DNA of 64,000 nucleotides from Pseudomonas hamedanensis (GTDB lineage Bacteria; Pseudomonadota; Gammaproteobacteria; Pseudomonadales; Pseudomonadaceae): the NCBI RefSeq assembly GCF_014268595.2, contig NZ_CP077091.1, forward strand, positions 518,501 through 582,500, written 5' to 3'. The translations under genes and the position numbers were made by a program. A model generated the notes under the pieces. That model ran no database searches and had not been told where the DNA came from. It saw only the letters and a program-made list of their open reading frames with translations. Positions 27,557 to 36,070 of this stretch are shown piece by piece (within the stretch, counting starts at the first letter, position 1; each line of letters opens with the position of its first letter).

Positions 27557-28813
27557 TCAGTCGCCCGTCAGCGCCTGCATCAGCCAATACAACAGGGCGA
27601 CGGCGCTGATGGCCGCACCCAGCACGCAGACGGCTGACCAGCCGAAATGTGCGTAGGTGTACGTCGCCGCGACGGCTCCGAGGCCGCTGCCCACCGAATA
27701 AAAGCACATGTAGGCGCCGACGAGACGGCTTTGCGCATCCGGCCGGGCGGCGAAGATCAGGCTCTGATTGGTGACATGCACCGCCTGCACGGCGAAATCG
27801 AGCAGGATCACGCCGATGATCATCGCCAGCAACGAATGCTCGACCCAGGCGATGGGCAGCCAGGACAGCGTCAACAGTGTCAGCGCCATGCCCGTGGTGC
27901 GATTGCCATGCCCACGATCAGCCAGACGCCCGGCCCGTGCGGCAGCCAGCGCACCGGCGACGCCGGCGAGTCCGAACAGACCGATCTGGGTGTGCGACAG
28001 TGACAATGGCGGCGCACTGAGCGGCAACACCATTGAGGTCCACAACACGCTGAATGCGGCAAAAATCAGCAGCGCGAAAATACCTCGGACCCGCAAGATG
28101 CGCTCACTCAGAAACAACTGCAGCACCGATCGCAGCAACTGCCAATAACTGCCGTGGGCGGGCGGTCTGGCGGAGGCGGGCAGGGTGCGCCATAGCACCA
28201 GCGCCATGCCGACCATCAAGGCCGCCGAGACAAAGTAAACACCGCGCCACCCCGCCAGGTCCGCCACAACGCCCGACACGAAACGCGCCAGAAGAATGCC
28301 CAGCACCACGCCACTGGTCACCGTGCCCACGGTTGCGCCGCGCTGCTCGGGACTCGCCAGCGCCGCGGCATAGGCGACTACCACTTGCACCAGAACCGCC
28401 ATCAGCCCCACCAGTGCCATCGCGCCGAGCAGCGTGACCCAATCCTGCGCCGTGGCCACAGCGCACAACGCCGCAGCCGACAGAAACAACTGGCTGAGGA
28501 TGAGTGTTTTGCGATTGAGCAAATCCCCCAGCGGAACAATCAGCAGCAAGCCCAGCGCATAGCCGGCCTGGGTCGCGGTGACGACCACACCAATCGTGCC
28601 GGACGAAACCCCGAGGCTGGCCGCCATCGACTCTAGCAACGGCTGGGCGAAATAGACGTTGGCCACCGCCATGGCACAGGTAATAGCGAAGAGGAAAGTC
28701 TGATAACGGCTCAGGGCCGACGCGGCTGAACCTTGAGGAGCGCGCGAATAGCCAGCGCTCGCCTGTTCAGCGTCGGCGTCCTGTTTTACCGGGTGATGAG
28801 GCGGATAAGGCAT
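27557..28813 (-). CDS. MFS transporter, 12-TM drug/arabinose-efflux type
   Basis: Encodes 418 residues with about 12 membrane helices. The start region AITCAMAVANVYFAQPLLES is typical of the YnfM/YgaY group, and the MFS motif A loop is GYALGLLLIVPLGDLLNRKT. A second-half counterpart is AAARAGRLADRGHGNRTTG. Likely exports a small organic molecule. A HxlR regulator is divergent at 28948 and is its probable controller. The ribosome-binding site AAGGATGG supports the chosen start. Confidence 0.9.
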   Translation of the reverse strand: MPYPPHHPVKQDADAEQASAGYSRAPQGSAASALSRYQTFLFAITCAMAVANVYFAQPLLESMAASLGVSSGTIGVVVTATQAGYALGLLLIVPLGDLLNRKTLILSQLFLSAAALCAVATAQDWVTLLGAMALVGLMAVLVQVVVAYAAALASPEQRGATVGTVTSGVVLGILLARFVSGVVADLAGWRGVYFVSAALMVGMALVLWRTLPASARPPAHGSYWQLLRSVLQLFLSERILRVRGIFALLIFAAFSVLWTSMVLPLSAPPLSLSHTQIGLFGLAGVAGALAAARAGRLADRGHGNRTTGMALTLLTLSWLPIAWVEHSLLAMIIGVILLDFAVQAVHVTNQSLIFAARPDAQSRLVGAYMCFYSVGSGLGAVAATYTYAHFGWSAVCVLGAAISAVALLYWLMQALTGD

Positions 28814-28947
28814 CGTTCCATCCTTGGCTATATTGGTTTTGAAAAGAAACCGATGCGTTGATTTTTATCCACTCAGGTTGTTAAATGCAACCGGATTTTC
28901 CTGCCGATCGTTCGGCGTTCTTTTCATTGATCTGCACCTGGAGCGAC

Positions 28948-29397
28948 ATGGCCAAGCAGAAACTACTGGCCCAAAGCGAATGCCCGGTGGCCCGCGCACT
29001 GGAGGCCATCGGCGATCGTTGGGCGTTGATGATCATTCGTGATGCGTTCGACGACGTGCGCCGCTTCAGTGAGTTCCAGAAGCGTCTTGGCCTCGCCAGG
29101 AACATCCTCACGGTCAAATTGAAAATGCTCGTCGAGTTGGGAGTGTTTGAGATTCAGCCAGCGTCCGACGGCAGTGCCTACAAGGAATACGCGCTGACCG
29201 AGCGGGGCCGTGCACTGTTCCCCATCATTGTCAGCCTGCGCCAGTGGGGCGAGCGCTATCTGTTTGACAGCGGCGAGCAGTGCTCGATATTGCTCGACAA
29301 CGAACGCTCCGAACCCGTCGAAACCCTCGCTGTGCGCTCGCGTGGTGGCGAGTTGCTGAGCCCGGCGGATTGTCACCGCCGGGTTGTTACGCGGTAG
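28948..29397 (+). CDS. HxlR-family transcriptional regulator
   Basis: Encodes 149 residues. Conserved HxlR features are CPVARALEAIGDRWALMIIR, DAFDDVRRFSEFQKRLGLAR and ILTVKLKMLVELGVFE. The start at 28948 is chosen for its GGAG five bases upstream. It is divergent from the MFS transporter, suggesting control of efflux by a small or redox-active ligand. A perfect 8-bp hairpin (CCCGGCGG / CCGCCGGG, 29361-29383) lies inside the last codons and may help end transcription. Confidence 0.92.
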   Translation: MAKQKLLAQSECPVARALEAIGDRWALMIIRDAFDDVRRFSEFQKRLGLARNILTVKLKMLVELGVFEIQPASDGSAYKEYALTERGRALFPIIVSLRQWGERYLFDSGEQCSILLDNERSEPVETLAVRSRGGELLSPADCHRRVVTR

Positions 29398-29484
29398 GGC
29401 GATCAGTCATTGGCAGGCGCGCGATGCCAGGCAAGACGATCACAGCCGCTGACCCACATAAGGTTGCGCCGTGTCAGCTCGGCG

Positions 29485-30366
29485 TCAGCCATTGAAAGCG
29501 CTTTTCACCTCAGCACTGATCAAGTCCGCAAGCATCCGTACCGGCTCGGACAATGACTGCCGCGAGCGGTGCACCAGACCGATGTCGCGGTGAAAGGTGT
29601 GATCGCCGAGGTCGACTGCCCGCACTCCGGCCGGCCATTGCGGTTCTCGCGCGGTTTGCGGCACCAGCGCCACGCCGACGTTTTTTTCGACCAGTTTGAT
29701 GATGGCTTCCAGTTCGTCCAGCTCGCACACCTCGCGCGGGGTGAAATGCATCTGCCGTAGAAACCGATCGACTTGTCGACCGCCGAACGAAGAGCGGTCA
29801 TAGCGGATGAACGGCTGGCTGGAAAGCAATCCCGCCCAGTCGTCGCCTTGCGTGTCGCGCGGCACGATCAGCCGATAAGGCTCAAGCGCCAGGGTCGTCC
29901 AGCGCAGATCACTTTGCAGCGAGAAGGGCGGGCGGATGATCACCGCCATATCGATCTCGCCAGCGTCCACCAGATTGACCATTTCCATCGACAAACCGGG
30001 AACCACCCGCGTCCTGCAGTGCGGGCATTGCTGATGGAATCTGGCCAGGGCATCGGGCAGATAGGAACGTTGTACCGAGGCGATGGCGCCAAGGGTCACT
30101 CGAACGTTCGCCGGGGTTCCTGTGGTGGTTGAGCCCAGATTGTCGTAAAGCCGCAGCAGGTCGTGCGCTTGCATCAGGACCTGCTGACCCATTTTGTTCA
30201 GGTGTGCCGTGCGGCCCTTGCGGTCGAATATTTCAAGTCCCAGCTCCGCTTCCAGGCGCTGAATCTGTGCGCTGACAGCGGCCTGAGTCAGGCCGATTTT
30301 ATGTCCCGCGGCAGCGAAAGTGCCTTCCCGGGCCACGGCGATAAGGGTTTTCAGTTCTTTGATCAT
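29485..30366 (-). CDS. LysR-family transcriptional regulator
   Basis: Encodes 293 residues. HTH region: MIKELKTLIAVAREGTFAAA, HKIGLTQAAVSAQIQRLEAE and EIFDRKGRTAHLNK. The effector domain begins around residue 90 (NVRVTLGAIASVQRSYLPDA). Divergent from the VOC/NTF2-like pair starting at 30504; the 137-base gap is AT-rich (AAGAAATATATATTGATTTT) and probably holds both promoters. Confidence 0.93.
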   Translation of the reverse strand: MIKELKTLIAVAREGTFAAAGHKIGLTQAAVSAQIQRLEAELGLEIFDRKGRTAHLNKMGQQVLMQAHDLLRLYDNLGSTTTGTPANVRVTLGAIASVQRSYLPDALARFHQQCPHCRTRVVPGLSMEMVNLVDAGEIDMAVIIRPPFSLQSDLRWTTLALEPYRLIVPRDTQGDDWAGLLSSQPFIRYDRSSFGGRQVDRFLRQMHFTPREVCELDELEAIIKLVEKNVGVALVPQTAREPQWPAGVRAVDLGDHTFHRDIGLVHRSRQSLSEPVRMLADLISAEVKSAFNG

Positions 30367-30503
30367 TCACAAAGATTAGTTGTGTTTCTAAGAAATATAT
30401 ATTGATTTTTCTGTTCGGTGATTCCGCCTAGGATGTCTTCTGTCCCCGGCCAGCAGCCTTGCGCCGCAGCCGTTTTCTTGAAGACAAAGCCATGGAGTCG
30501 CTG

Positions 30504-30929
30504 ATGAGCCTTTCGCCTTTCCACCTCGCTATCCCGGTTTACGACCTCGCGTCCTGCCGTCGCTTCTACGGCGAAGTGTTCGGTCTGGAAGAAGGTCGTT
30601 CCTGCGCGCAATGGGTCGACTTCAACTTTTATGGCCACCAGTTGGTGATTCACCAACAGCCGCAGACGGCAGCTCAAGAAAGTGTTCACAGCAACCCCGT
30701 CGACGGTCACGACGTCCCGGTCCCGCACTTCGGGATCGTTCTGCAATGGGAACAATGGGAAGCACTGGCCGAGCGTTTGAAGTCCTTCGCTACGCCGTTT
30801 GTGATCGAACCTTACATTCGATTCAAAGGGCAGGTGGGCGAACAAGCCACGATGTTTCTCTTGGACCCCTGTGGCAATGCGCTGGAGTTCAAAGCGTTCA
30901 AGGACATGAGCCAGCTGTTTGCCAAATAA
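30504..30929 (+). CDS. VOC-family (glyoxalase/dioxygenase superfamily) protein
   Basis: Encodes 141 residues. One vicinal oxygen chelate domain: [20 protein letters not shown] with candidate metal His at the first strand, [10 protein letters not shown] in the middle and the final [16 protein letters not shown] with its Glu. The start at 30504 is chosen because GGAG lies 6 bases upstream. Could be a lyase, dioxygenase or binding protein; sequence alone does not decide. Probably co-transcribed with the NTF2-like gene 58 bases downstream, across a short GC hairpin (30944-30962). Confidence 0.88.
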   Translation: MSLSPFHLAIPVYDLASCRRFYGEVFGLEEGRSCAQWVDFNFYGHQLVIHQQPQTAAQESVHSNPVDGHDVPVPHFGIVLQWEQWEALAERLKSFATPFVIEPYIRFKGQVGEQATMFLLDPCGNALEFKAFKDMSQLFAK

Positions 30930-30987
30930 CCCAATCCCCCATGCCCGCCGATCTGCGGCGGGTCATTTGCTCCATTCAGGAAAACTC

Positions 30988-31368
30988 ATGACTTCACCTA
31001 CTTACGTTCAGGAATACAGCGCCATCGTTGGCGTGCTCAATCACTACATCAAAGGTTGTACACAGGCGAACAGCGCGTTGATGAAACCTGCTTTCCACGA
31101 GCAGGCCACGATGTTTGGCGTTAACGGCGACGCGCTGGCGGGTGGCTCGATTGAGAATTTGTTTGAGGTGATCGACAAGGACTTCCGCCCATCTCCTGAA
31201 GCCAGCGCAGTGATCGGGCGTATCGACATCGTCGGTACCGCCGCCAGTGCCCGGGTCGATACCGACGACGTGTCCGGGTTCTGCTTCACCGACTTCTTCC
31301 ACCTGCTGAAAGTGGCTGGCCAATGGACCATTGTCAGCAAGATTTATCACACCCACTCGGCGGCCTGA
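30988..31368 (+). CDS. NTF2-like (SnoaL/lumazine-binding-like) protein
   Basis: Encodes 126 residues of one NTF2-like cone fold: VLNHYIKGCTQANSALMKPA, FHEQATMFGVNGDALAGGSI, FTDFFHLLKVAGQWTIVSKI. The terminal WTIVSKIYHTH pattern is typical of the putative lumazine-binding DUF. CAGGA lies upstream of the ATG. Fold families like this act as small-molecule enzymes or sinks; the partner VOC protein and LysR regulator suggest a detoxification or catabolic role, by inference only. Confidence 0.85.
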   Translation: MTSPTYVQEYSAIVGVLNHYIKGCTQANSALMKPAFHEQATMFGVNGDALAGGSIENLFEVIDKDFRPSPEASAVIGRIDIVGTAASARVDTDDVSGFCFTDFFHLLKVAGQWTIVSKIYHTHSAA

Positions 31369-31399
31369 GTTGAAGCAGTGACCCGCCGCCATACGGCTT

Positions 31400-31431
31400 G
31401 ATTGTTCCCGCGCGCTCGCGTGGGAACAATC
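31400..31431. terminator. Palindromic hairpin after NTF2-like gene
   Basis: GATTGTTCCCGCGCG...CGTGGGAACAATC forms a near-perfect stem of about 13 bp. The arm sequence (TTCCC/GGGAA next to GATC-like ends) recalls the outer arm of the long nested palindromes at 3800 and 9851. It lies between convergent genes and may end both transcripts; there is no clear U-tract. Confidence 0.5.
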
Positions 31432-31452
31432 TGCGCAATGCTCCATCCCTGA

Positions 31453-31701
31453 CTAAGCATCCGTCCACTCAAGCGCCGCCGTCTCGCGCCACTTCACGCC
31501 CGTGATGCCGTAGCGCTCGGCCTGGGGTTTCGAGACCACTTTCAACGGCGGTTTACCCGGCTTCGGAATGGGCGCAATCCCCGCATCGCAGCTTGCCCAA
31601 TGCCAGGCATCGGCGTTGCGCATGCTCTTGGCGCGAATAACGAATGATTTGGGCTGGTCGTGCAGTTTGTACTCGATGACAAAAAGATCAGTGTTACGCA
31701 T
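31453..31701 (-). CDS. Small conserved protein (DUF6555-like)
   Basis: Encodes 82 residues from an ATG with a strong AAGGAGG site. The sequence MRNTDLFVIEYKLHDQPKSF, RNADAWHWASCDAGIAPIPK and KPQAERYGITGVKWRETA matches my memory of a small Pseudomonas-restricted family (DUF6555). It is probably a soluble cytoplasmic protein of mixed alpha/beta content. Function unknown. It stands between convergent neighbours and has no evident operon partner. Confidence 0.75.
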   Translation of the reverse strand: MRNTDLFVIEYKLHDQPKSFVIRAKSMRNADAWHWASCDAGIAPIPKPGKPPLKVVSKPQAERYGITGVKWRETAALEWTDA

Positions 31702-31775
31702 GAGTTCCTCCTTACGCTCATACGCAAAGGAGTTTGTCCGACAAAAAAAATTCAAAGCTTTTGCGCCAGGACCGA

Positions 31776-32015
31776 TCAGCGCCGCAAACGCTGATTTTTT
31801 CTGAAACCGCGAAGGTTCATCAGGAACAGGCAAATCTGCAAAACGATCAACGCATAGGCGCCGGAATAAGCCCCCCAGATCACCCACAGCAGATTGCTCA
31901 AACTGAAACACACGAAGCCGCTCATGCGCCGTTGCGGTTGCTGCGAACCGATCAGCCAGGCGGCCAGTACGGTGACCAGCATCGCCGGCCATTGCACCCA
32001 ATCCAGATACGCCAA
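31776..32015 (-). CDS. Small integral membrane protein
   Basis: Encodes 79 residues with probably three short hydrophobic segments (PAMLVTVLAAWLIGSQQP, VCFSLSNLLWVIWGAYSG, YALIVLQICLFLMNLRGF) and a basic tail (RKNQRLRR). The layout resembles SemiSWEET or YgaP-size small transporters, but no diagnostic motif is clear apart from the NLLW segment. Function unknown. Confidence 0.7.
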   Translation of the reverse strand: MAYLDWVQWPAMLVTVLAAWLIGSQQPQRRMSGFVCFSLSNLLWVIWGAYSGAYALIVLQICLFLMNLRGFRKNQRLRR

Positions 32016-32105
32016 CGTTCTGTCCTCTGCACAGATTTTCTCAGTGCATGAGTCTTACACAGCAACCGGTGGCCGGTCACTGCTCAGGCGTTTCAAGCTT
32101 GTTCT

Positions 32106-32873
32106 CTAGAAAAAGATATTCATCCCCATTCTGCCTATCAGAAACACCAGCAGGACCAGGAAAAAAATTCTGATAAAACCACTGCCATAACGTAATGCCA
32201 AAAAAACTCCCGTCAGCGAACCGGCCATGTTGCACAACGCAACCACACCGCCAATCGCCCACAAGACATTACCTGAGGGAATAAAGAACAAAAGCGCAGC
32301 GCTGAACGTCCCCAGATTGACCAATTTGGCCGAAGCTGAGGCATTTAAGAAATCAAAGCCAAAGACCTTAACAAAAATGAACAACAGCAGGCTGCCACTG
32401 CCCGGACCGAACACACCGTCGTAAAAACCGATGACGCCACCAAAGAACACCCCCAAGGCAATATCTTTCGTCCCGAAGTGTCTGTCTCGTCCCGCCAGCC
32501 CCAGGTTTTTCTCGATAAAGGTATAGATGGCCATGGCTATCAGTACGAAGAACACTACGACTTCCATCAGTCTCTTCGGGACAACCGAGACTGAGAGGGC
32601 GCCCAAAAACGAAAATACAAACGCAGCGAGCAGGGTGGGAAGTATTAGCTTCCAATGAATTTTTATTCGCTTCAGATAACCCGATATGGAGGAAAGGTTG
32701 CCCGCCAGAACCGCGAGTTTATTGGTTCCGAAAACAGCGGCGAGGCTGTGCTGGGGCAGGGCGTGGAGAAGCGCTGGCACTTGTACCAGACCGCCGCCGC
32801 CGACCGCCGCATCTATCAAACCGCCGCAAAATGCGAAAAAGCCTAATGCAACAACGGCGTGCTCAACATCCAT
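32106..32873 (-). CDS. TSUP-family permease (TauE/SafE, YfcA-like)
   Basis: Encodes 255 residues with about eight membrane helices. Both family repeats are visible: FCGGLIDAAVGGGGLVQVPA near the N-terminus and GGVIGFYDGVFGPGSGSLLL in the second half, followed by LNASASAKLVNLGTFSAALL. TSUP proteins move sulfite, sulfonates or other small organic anions. The coding sequence is AT-richer than its surroundings. It is on the same strand as, and 143 bases downstream of, the HDO-like gene at 33017-33991, so it may export that enzyme's product. No good Shine-Dalgarno sequence is seen before its ATG. Confidence 0.9.
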   Translation of the reverse strand: MDVEHAVVALGFFAFCGGLIDAAVGGGGLVQVPALLHALPQHSLAAVFGTNKLAVLAGNLSSISGYLKRIKIHWKLILPTLLAAFVFSFLGALSVSVVPKRLMEVVVFFVLIAMAIYTFIEKNLGLAGRDRHFGTKDIALGVFFGGVIGFYDGVFGPGSGSLLLFIFVKVFGFDFLNASASAKLVNLGTFSAALLFFIPSGNVLWAIGGVVALCNMAGSLTGVFLALRYGSGFIRIFFLVLLVFLIGRMGMNIFF

Positions 32874-33016
32874 GCAGTGGGGCCGTGCGGGGCTTCAATT
32901 TTCCAAGGTGGGTCATGGCAGGCTCATGGATTGGGTTAAATGTTGGCAGAATATGCCGATCGTTCTATCGCGTATGCGTGAATGTCTGATCGGCGTGTCC
33001 CGTTATTCTAGCGATG

Positions 33017-33991
33017 TCAGGCCGTCAGAGCCCGGTGCATGGCGGAGAATGCATTGCCTACTCTCTCGTTGTAATTGAGCATTATGCCCTTCAGTCGCGC
33101 AGGCTTGAATTCTATCGCTACCGTTTGACCGTACGCTTGCGCCGCCGCCACGGCATGCAAACCGTGCTTGTTTTCCACTTCGCCGGAATGCCCCATTACA
33201 TAGCCCTTCGCATTACGCATGTTTTGCGTATTTGTTCTCAAGAATGGATTGGTTGCGAGTAGCTTTGCTTCTATGTATTGAGCGACGAAATTATATTCTC
33301 GCCCATTCCAGAGTTCTGATGCGATAGACACCATCATCGCATCCATAATCGAAGATTTATGTTCCAGGGAATTCAAGGCCGTTTTATGTTTCGCTATTCC
33401 GGTGTTGTACAGGAAATCCGAAAATTCATTACATTGAGCAATTTTGTATTGATCTTCAACCCAGGCTGTCGCACCAAAAGCTGCGGTCATGTAGTTGTAC
33501 ATGCCGTCATGGCCTTGATGTCCAAGACCGAAATCATCTTTCGCCACTTCATGCATATGTGCCATGACGTTGTGATAACCCTCACGCTTTTCGGCGGGAA
33601 CCGATATCGCATCCGCTGATAGCCGCATGATGATTTTAGCCGAGACCAGGCTGGTGGTTTTATGGGTTTCATTCCAGCCATTGAAAAAGCTCAGAACGGA
33701 CGAATCTATACTCTTTTTTTTCAGGAATGCCATGAATGTACTTTCAGTGGAAAGTTGCGCCTCTTGCGTGATCGGATGATGAAGTACCTCAAGCATGGCG
33801 TCCTGAAGCTCAGTGATATTTCCTATATAGGCCAGGACGGGCTGCCGGCGCTGATTTTCTTCAATTGCGCGTCCGGGTATTTTCAGATTACGTATGTGTT
33901 TGGGCAGAGCCTGAATAAATGTTTCGCCAAATGCTTGCATGGATTGATGTTCTAACGTATCCAAACGACCCTGCGGCGATGCTGAGTTCAT
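33017..33991 (-). CDS. Haem-oxygenase-like diiron oxidase (HDO) family candidate
   Basis: Encodes 324 mostly helical residues with no signal or membrane segment. Segment 148-165 (EVAKDDFGLGHQGHDGMY) resembles the HDO motif [DE]xGxG...HxxM, giving Asp153 or Glu148 and His161 as ligand candidates. Glu226 (VSIASELWNG) and His268, Glu273, His276 (MGHSGEVENKHGLHA) fit the later helices, the last being close to the family HxxxDxxH pattern. HDOs oxidise amino acids, fatty acids or small metabolites using O2 and two irons. The gene is AT-rich and diverges from a LysR regulator. No NRPS or ligase partner is near. Family is inferred from motif spacing; the substrate is unknown. Confidence 0.6.
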   Translation of the reverse strand: MNSASPQGRLDTLEHQSMQAFGETFIQALPKHIRNLKIPGRAIEENQRRQPVLAYIGNITELQDAMLEVLHHPITQEAQLSTESTFMAFLKKKSIDSSVLSFFNGWNETHKTTSLVSAKIIMRLSADAISVPAEKREGYHNVMAHMHEVAKDDFGLGHQGHDGMYNYMTAAFGATAWVEDQYKIAQCNEFSDFLYNTGIAKHKTALNSLEHKSSIMDAMMVSIASELWNGREYNFVAQYIEAKLLATNPFLRTNTQNMRNAKGYVMGHSGEVENKHGLHAVAAAQAYGQTVAIEFKPARLKGIMLNYNERVGNAFSAMHRALTA

Positions 33992-34072
33992 GGTGTGTCC
34001 TTCTCCCTAAAGACCGATGAAATGTTTGGTTTTAAGCACTTGTTCCAGTCACAACGTGGAAACTAACTCGAG

Positions 34073-34101
34073 TTGTCGACATGCGACAAGTGACTTATAC
34101 T
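34073..34101 (+). promoter_or_regulatory. Palindrome overlapping sigma70-like promoter of LysR gene
   Basis: TTGTCGACATGCGACAA (34073-34089) has perfect 6-bp arms. Its left arm is also a -35 element (TTGTCG), and TATACT at 34096-34101 follows with a 17-bp spacer, giving a convincing sigma70 promoter reading toward 34122. A LysR dimer here would cover its own -35 (autorepression) while sitting upstream of the divergent HDO-like gene, where the reverse promoter looks weak and may need activation. Confidence 0.65.
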
Positions 34102-34121
34102 GATCAGATCATTCATTTTTA

Positions 34122-35000
34122 ATGAGCATTGACATGGAGTTATCGCAACTGGTCATGTTTAAGGCGGTGGCTGATCAAGGCAGTATTGTTCGTGCCTCTG
34201 AACGGTTGCACTGCGTGCCGTCCAACATTACCAATCGGATCAAATTGCTGGAGCAAGAACTTGGAGTCCTGTTATTTATAAGGAAAGGCAGAGGGTTGGT
34301 GATCAGCCCCTCCGGAAGACTATTTCTCGGCTACGTCAACAAGATCCTGTCTTTGTGCGAAGAGTCACAGAGAGCGCTTGATCCGCTGTCAGCGCCATCG
34401 GGGGATTTCAGGATCGGCGCTATAGAATCGTCCGCGACAGGCAGATTACCCAAAGTATTATCCAGGTATCATCAACTTTATCCTGCGGTACAAATGCAGT
34501 TCAGTACCGGTGACTGGTCGCAATTATCTGCTGATGTCGTCAGCCACAAGCTGGATGGGGCAATCATCGCGGTCAGCCCGGAACATGCAGATATTGAAAG
34601 TATGGAAATCTACCAAGAGGATCTGGTGTTGATTGCCTCGCCGTCTGCAGGGCCAATAAACCAGCCTGAGGATCTGCAGGGCGTGGATTTATTCATGTGG
34701 CCCGAGGGATGCCCGTACAGGAAGGCTTTAGTAAACTGGCTGGAGCGGCACGAAATATCCAGCCCGATAACAAGCATAGCCAGTTATGGAACCATCCTTG
34801 GGTGCGTAAGTTCGGGCGCAGGGGTGTCGTTGGTCCCGAGAGGTATATTTGAGCAATTCAGGCAGGTCGGCGGAATCCAAGGCTATTTTTTTAAAGATTT
34901 AACGCCAGTACAGAATTATTTTATATGGAACAAACAAGTAGAGTTTCATCGTGCAAAAGACAAGTTTGCCGATTTGCTAAAGGAAGAATTTAAATGTTGA
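34122..35000 (+). CDS. LysR-family regulator of the HDO/TSUP locus
   Basis: Encodes 292 residues. HTH: ELSQLVMFKAVADQGSIVRA, ERLHCVPSNITNRIKLLEQE and LLFIRKGRGLVIS. The effector domain starts near residue 95 (DFRIGAIESSATGRLPKVL). ATG 34122 is the first; ATG 34134 (MELSQLVMF) is an equally possible start with a TGAGC weakly upstream. The gene is AT-richer than the average here, like the two genes it faces. It is divergent from the HDO-like gene across 130 bases with a palindromic operator candidate, so it is the likely regulator of 33991-32106. Confidence 0.92.
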   Translation: MSIDMELSQLVMFKAVADQGSIVRASERLHCVPSNITNRIKLLEQELGVLLFIRKGRGLVISPSGRLFLGYVNKILSLCEESQRALDPLSAPSGDFRIGAIESSATGRLPKVLSRYHQLYPAVQMQFSTGDWSQLSADVVSHKLDGAIIAVSPEHADIESMEIYQEDLVLIASPSAGPINQPEDLQGVDLFMWPEGCPYRKALVNWLERHEISSPITSIASYGTILGCVSSGAGVSLVPRGIFEQFRQVGGIQGYFFKDLTPVQNYFIWNKQVEFHRAKDKFADLLKEEFKC

Positions 35001-35065
35001 TAACAGTTCTAAAGCAATAATCTATGATTGTGCGTCCTCTGCAAGCATAAACATGCCCGGCAATA

Positions 35066-35950
35066 TCAATTGCGCTGGTCATTCAGGATCAGGGACCGGT
35101 CCGGATAGCGAGCGCAGATGAACTCGACGAACGCGCGTACTTTGGGCGCAGCGAGGCGCCGAGACGTGTGCAGTACCCAAAGCTGCGGTTCCACACCCGA
35201 CACCGTGCCCCACTGCACCAGTTCACCTCGAGCCAGCGAATCGCGTGCGATCGAAAGCGGCAGCAGCGCCGCACCGGCACTGGCGATTGCCGCGTCGCGA
35301 ATCATCAGGAACGAAGAAAACCGCAGCTTGGGGATCGGCTCAAGAATCAGTTGCCCTTCATCGAGACGCCAGTGGGTCGGCTCGAAACTCGGCATGACGA
35401 TGGCCGGTACCGGACTGATCGCGCCCGGCACCGGTCTCGCCACGCCCGGCGCAGCGACGACCACTAGCCGGTCCCTGGCGAAGCAGCGGCCCACCAGGCT
35501 GCTGTCCGGGTTCGGGTTGATCCGGATGGCGACGTCGAATTGTTCTTCGATGAGGTCGACAAGGCGATCTTCGGCGACGACCTCGATCTCGATTTGCGGG
35601 TGGACCGCGCAGAACTCGGCACCAATGCGGCCCATTGCCAACTGCGAAAACAAAACGGGGGCGGCGATACGCAGGCGTCCACATGGCGTCGTCAGACCTT
35701 CACGCGCCGCCGTCATCGCTTCGGCGACTTCACTCAACGGCCCCTCTGTTCGCGACATCAGCAACTCGCCCGCCTCGGTGAGCTTTAAACCGCGCGCGCT
35801 ACGCTCAATCAGTCGCACGCCCAGCTGTTCCTCCAGGTCGGCGATCCGCCGCGACAGTGTGGCTTTGGAAATACCACTGGCGCGACTGGCTTTGCCTAGC
35901 CCCTCATGGGTAGCGACGAGGGTGAAATCGAGCAGAGCATTGACGTTCAT
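35066..35950 (-). CDS. LysR-family transcriptional regulator
   Basis: Encodes 294 residues, CrgA-like subgroup. HTH: LLDFTLVATHEGLGKASRAS, ISKATLSRRIADLEEQLGVR and LIERSARGLKLTEAG; effector domain from GRLRIAAPVLFSQLAMG. Divergent from the NmrA-like gene at 36071, which this subgroup often controls. The 120-base gap contains no obvious perfect palindrome. Confidence 0.93.
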   Translation of the reverse strand: MNVNALLDFTLVATHEGLGKASRASGISKATLSRRIADLEEQLGVRLIERSARGLKLTEAGELLMSRTEGPLSEVAEAMTAAREGLTTPCGRLRIAAPVLFSQLAMGRIGAEFCAVHPQIEIEVVAEDRLVDLIEEQFDVAIRINPNPDSSLVGRCFARDRLVVVAAPGVARPVPGAISPVPAIVMPSFEPTHWRLDEGQLILEPIPKLRFSSFLMIRDAAIASAGAALLPLSIARDSLARGELVQWGTVSGVEPQLWVLHTSRRLAAPKVRAFVEFICARYPDRSLILNDQRN

Positions 35951-36070
35951 GGCTGTTCCGGATTTGAAACGAAGTGTCTGTATTCTGGTGTCTCTGCTTT
36001 ATCTCTGCAACAACCTATCTTCGCTTCAACGGGCCTCATTGCGAGGTCCCACGACTGCAGGAGATTCACC

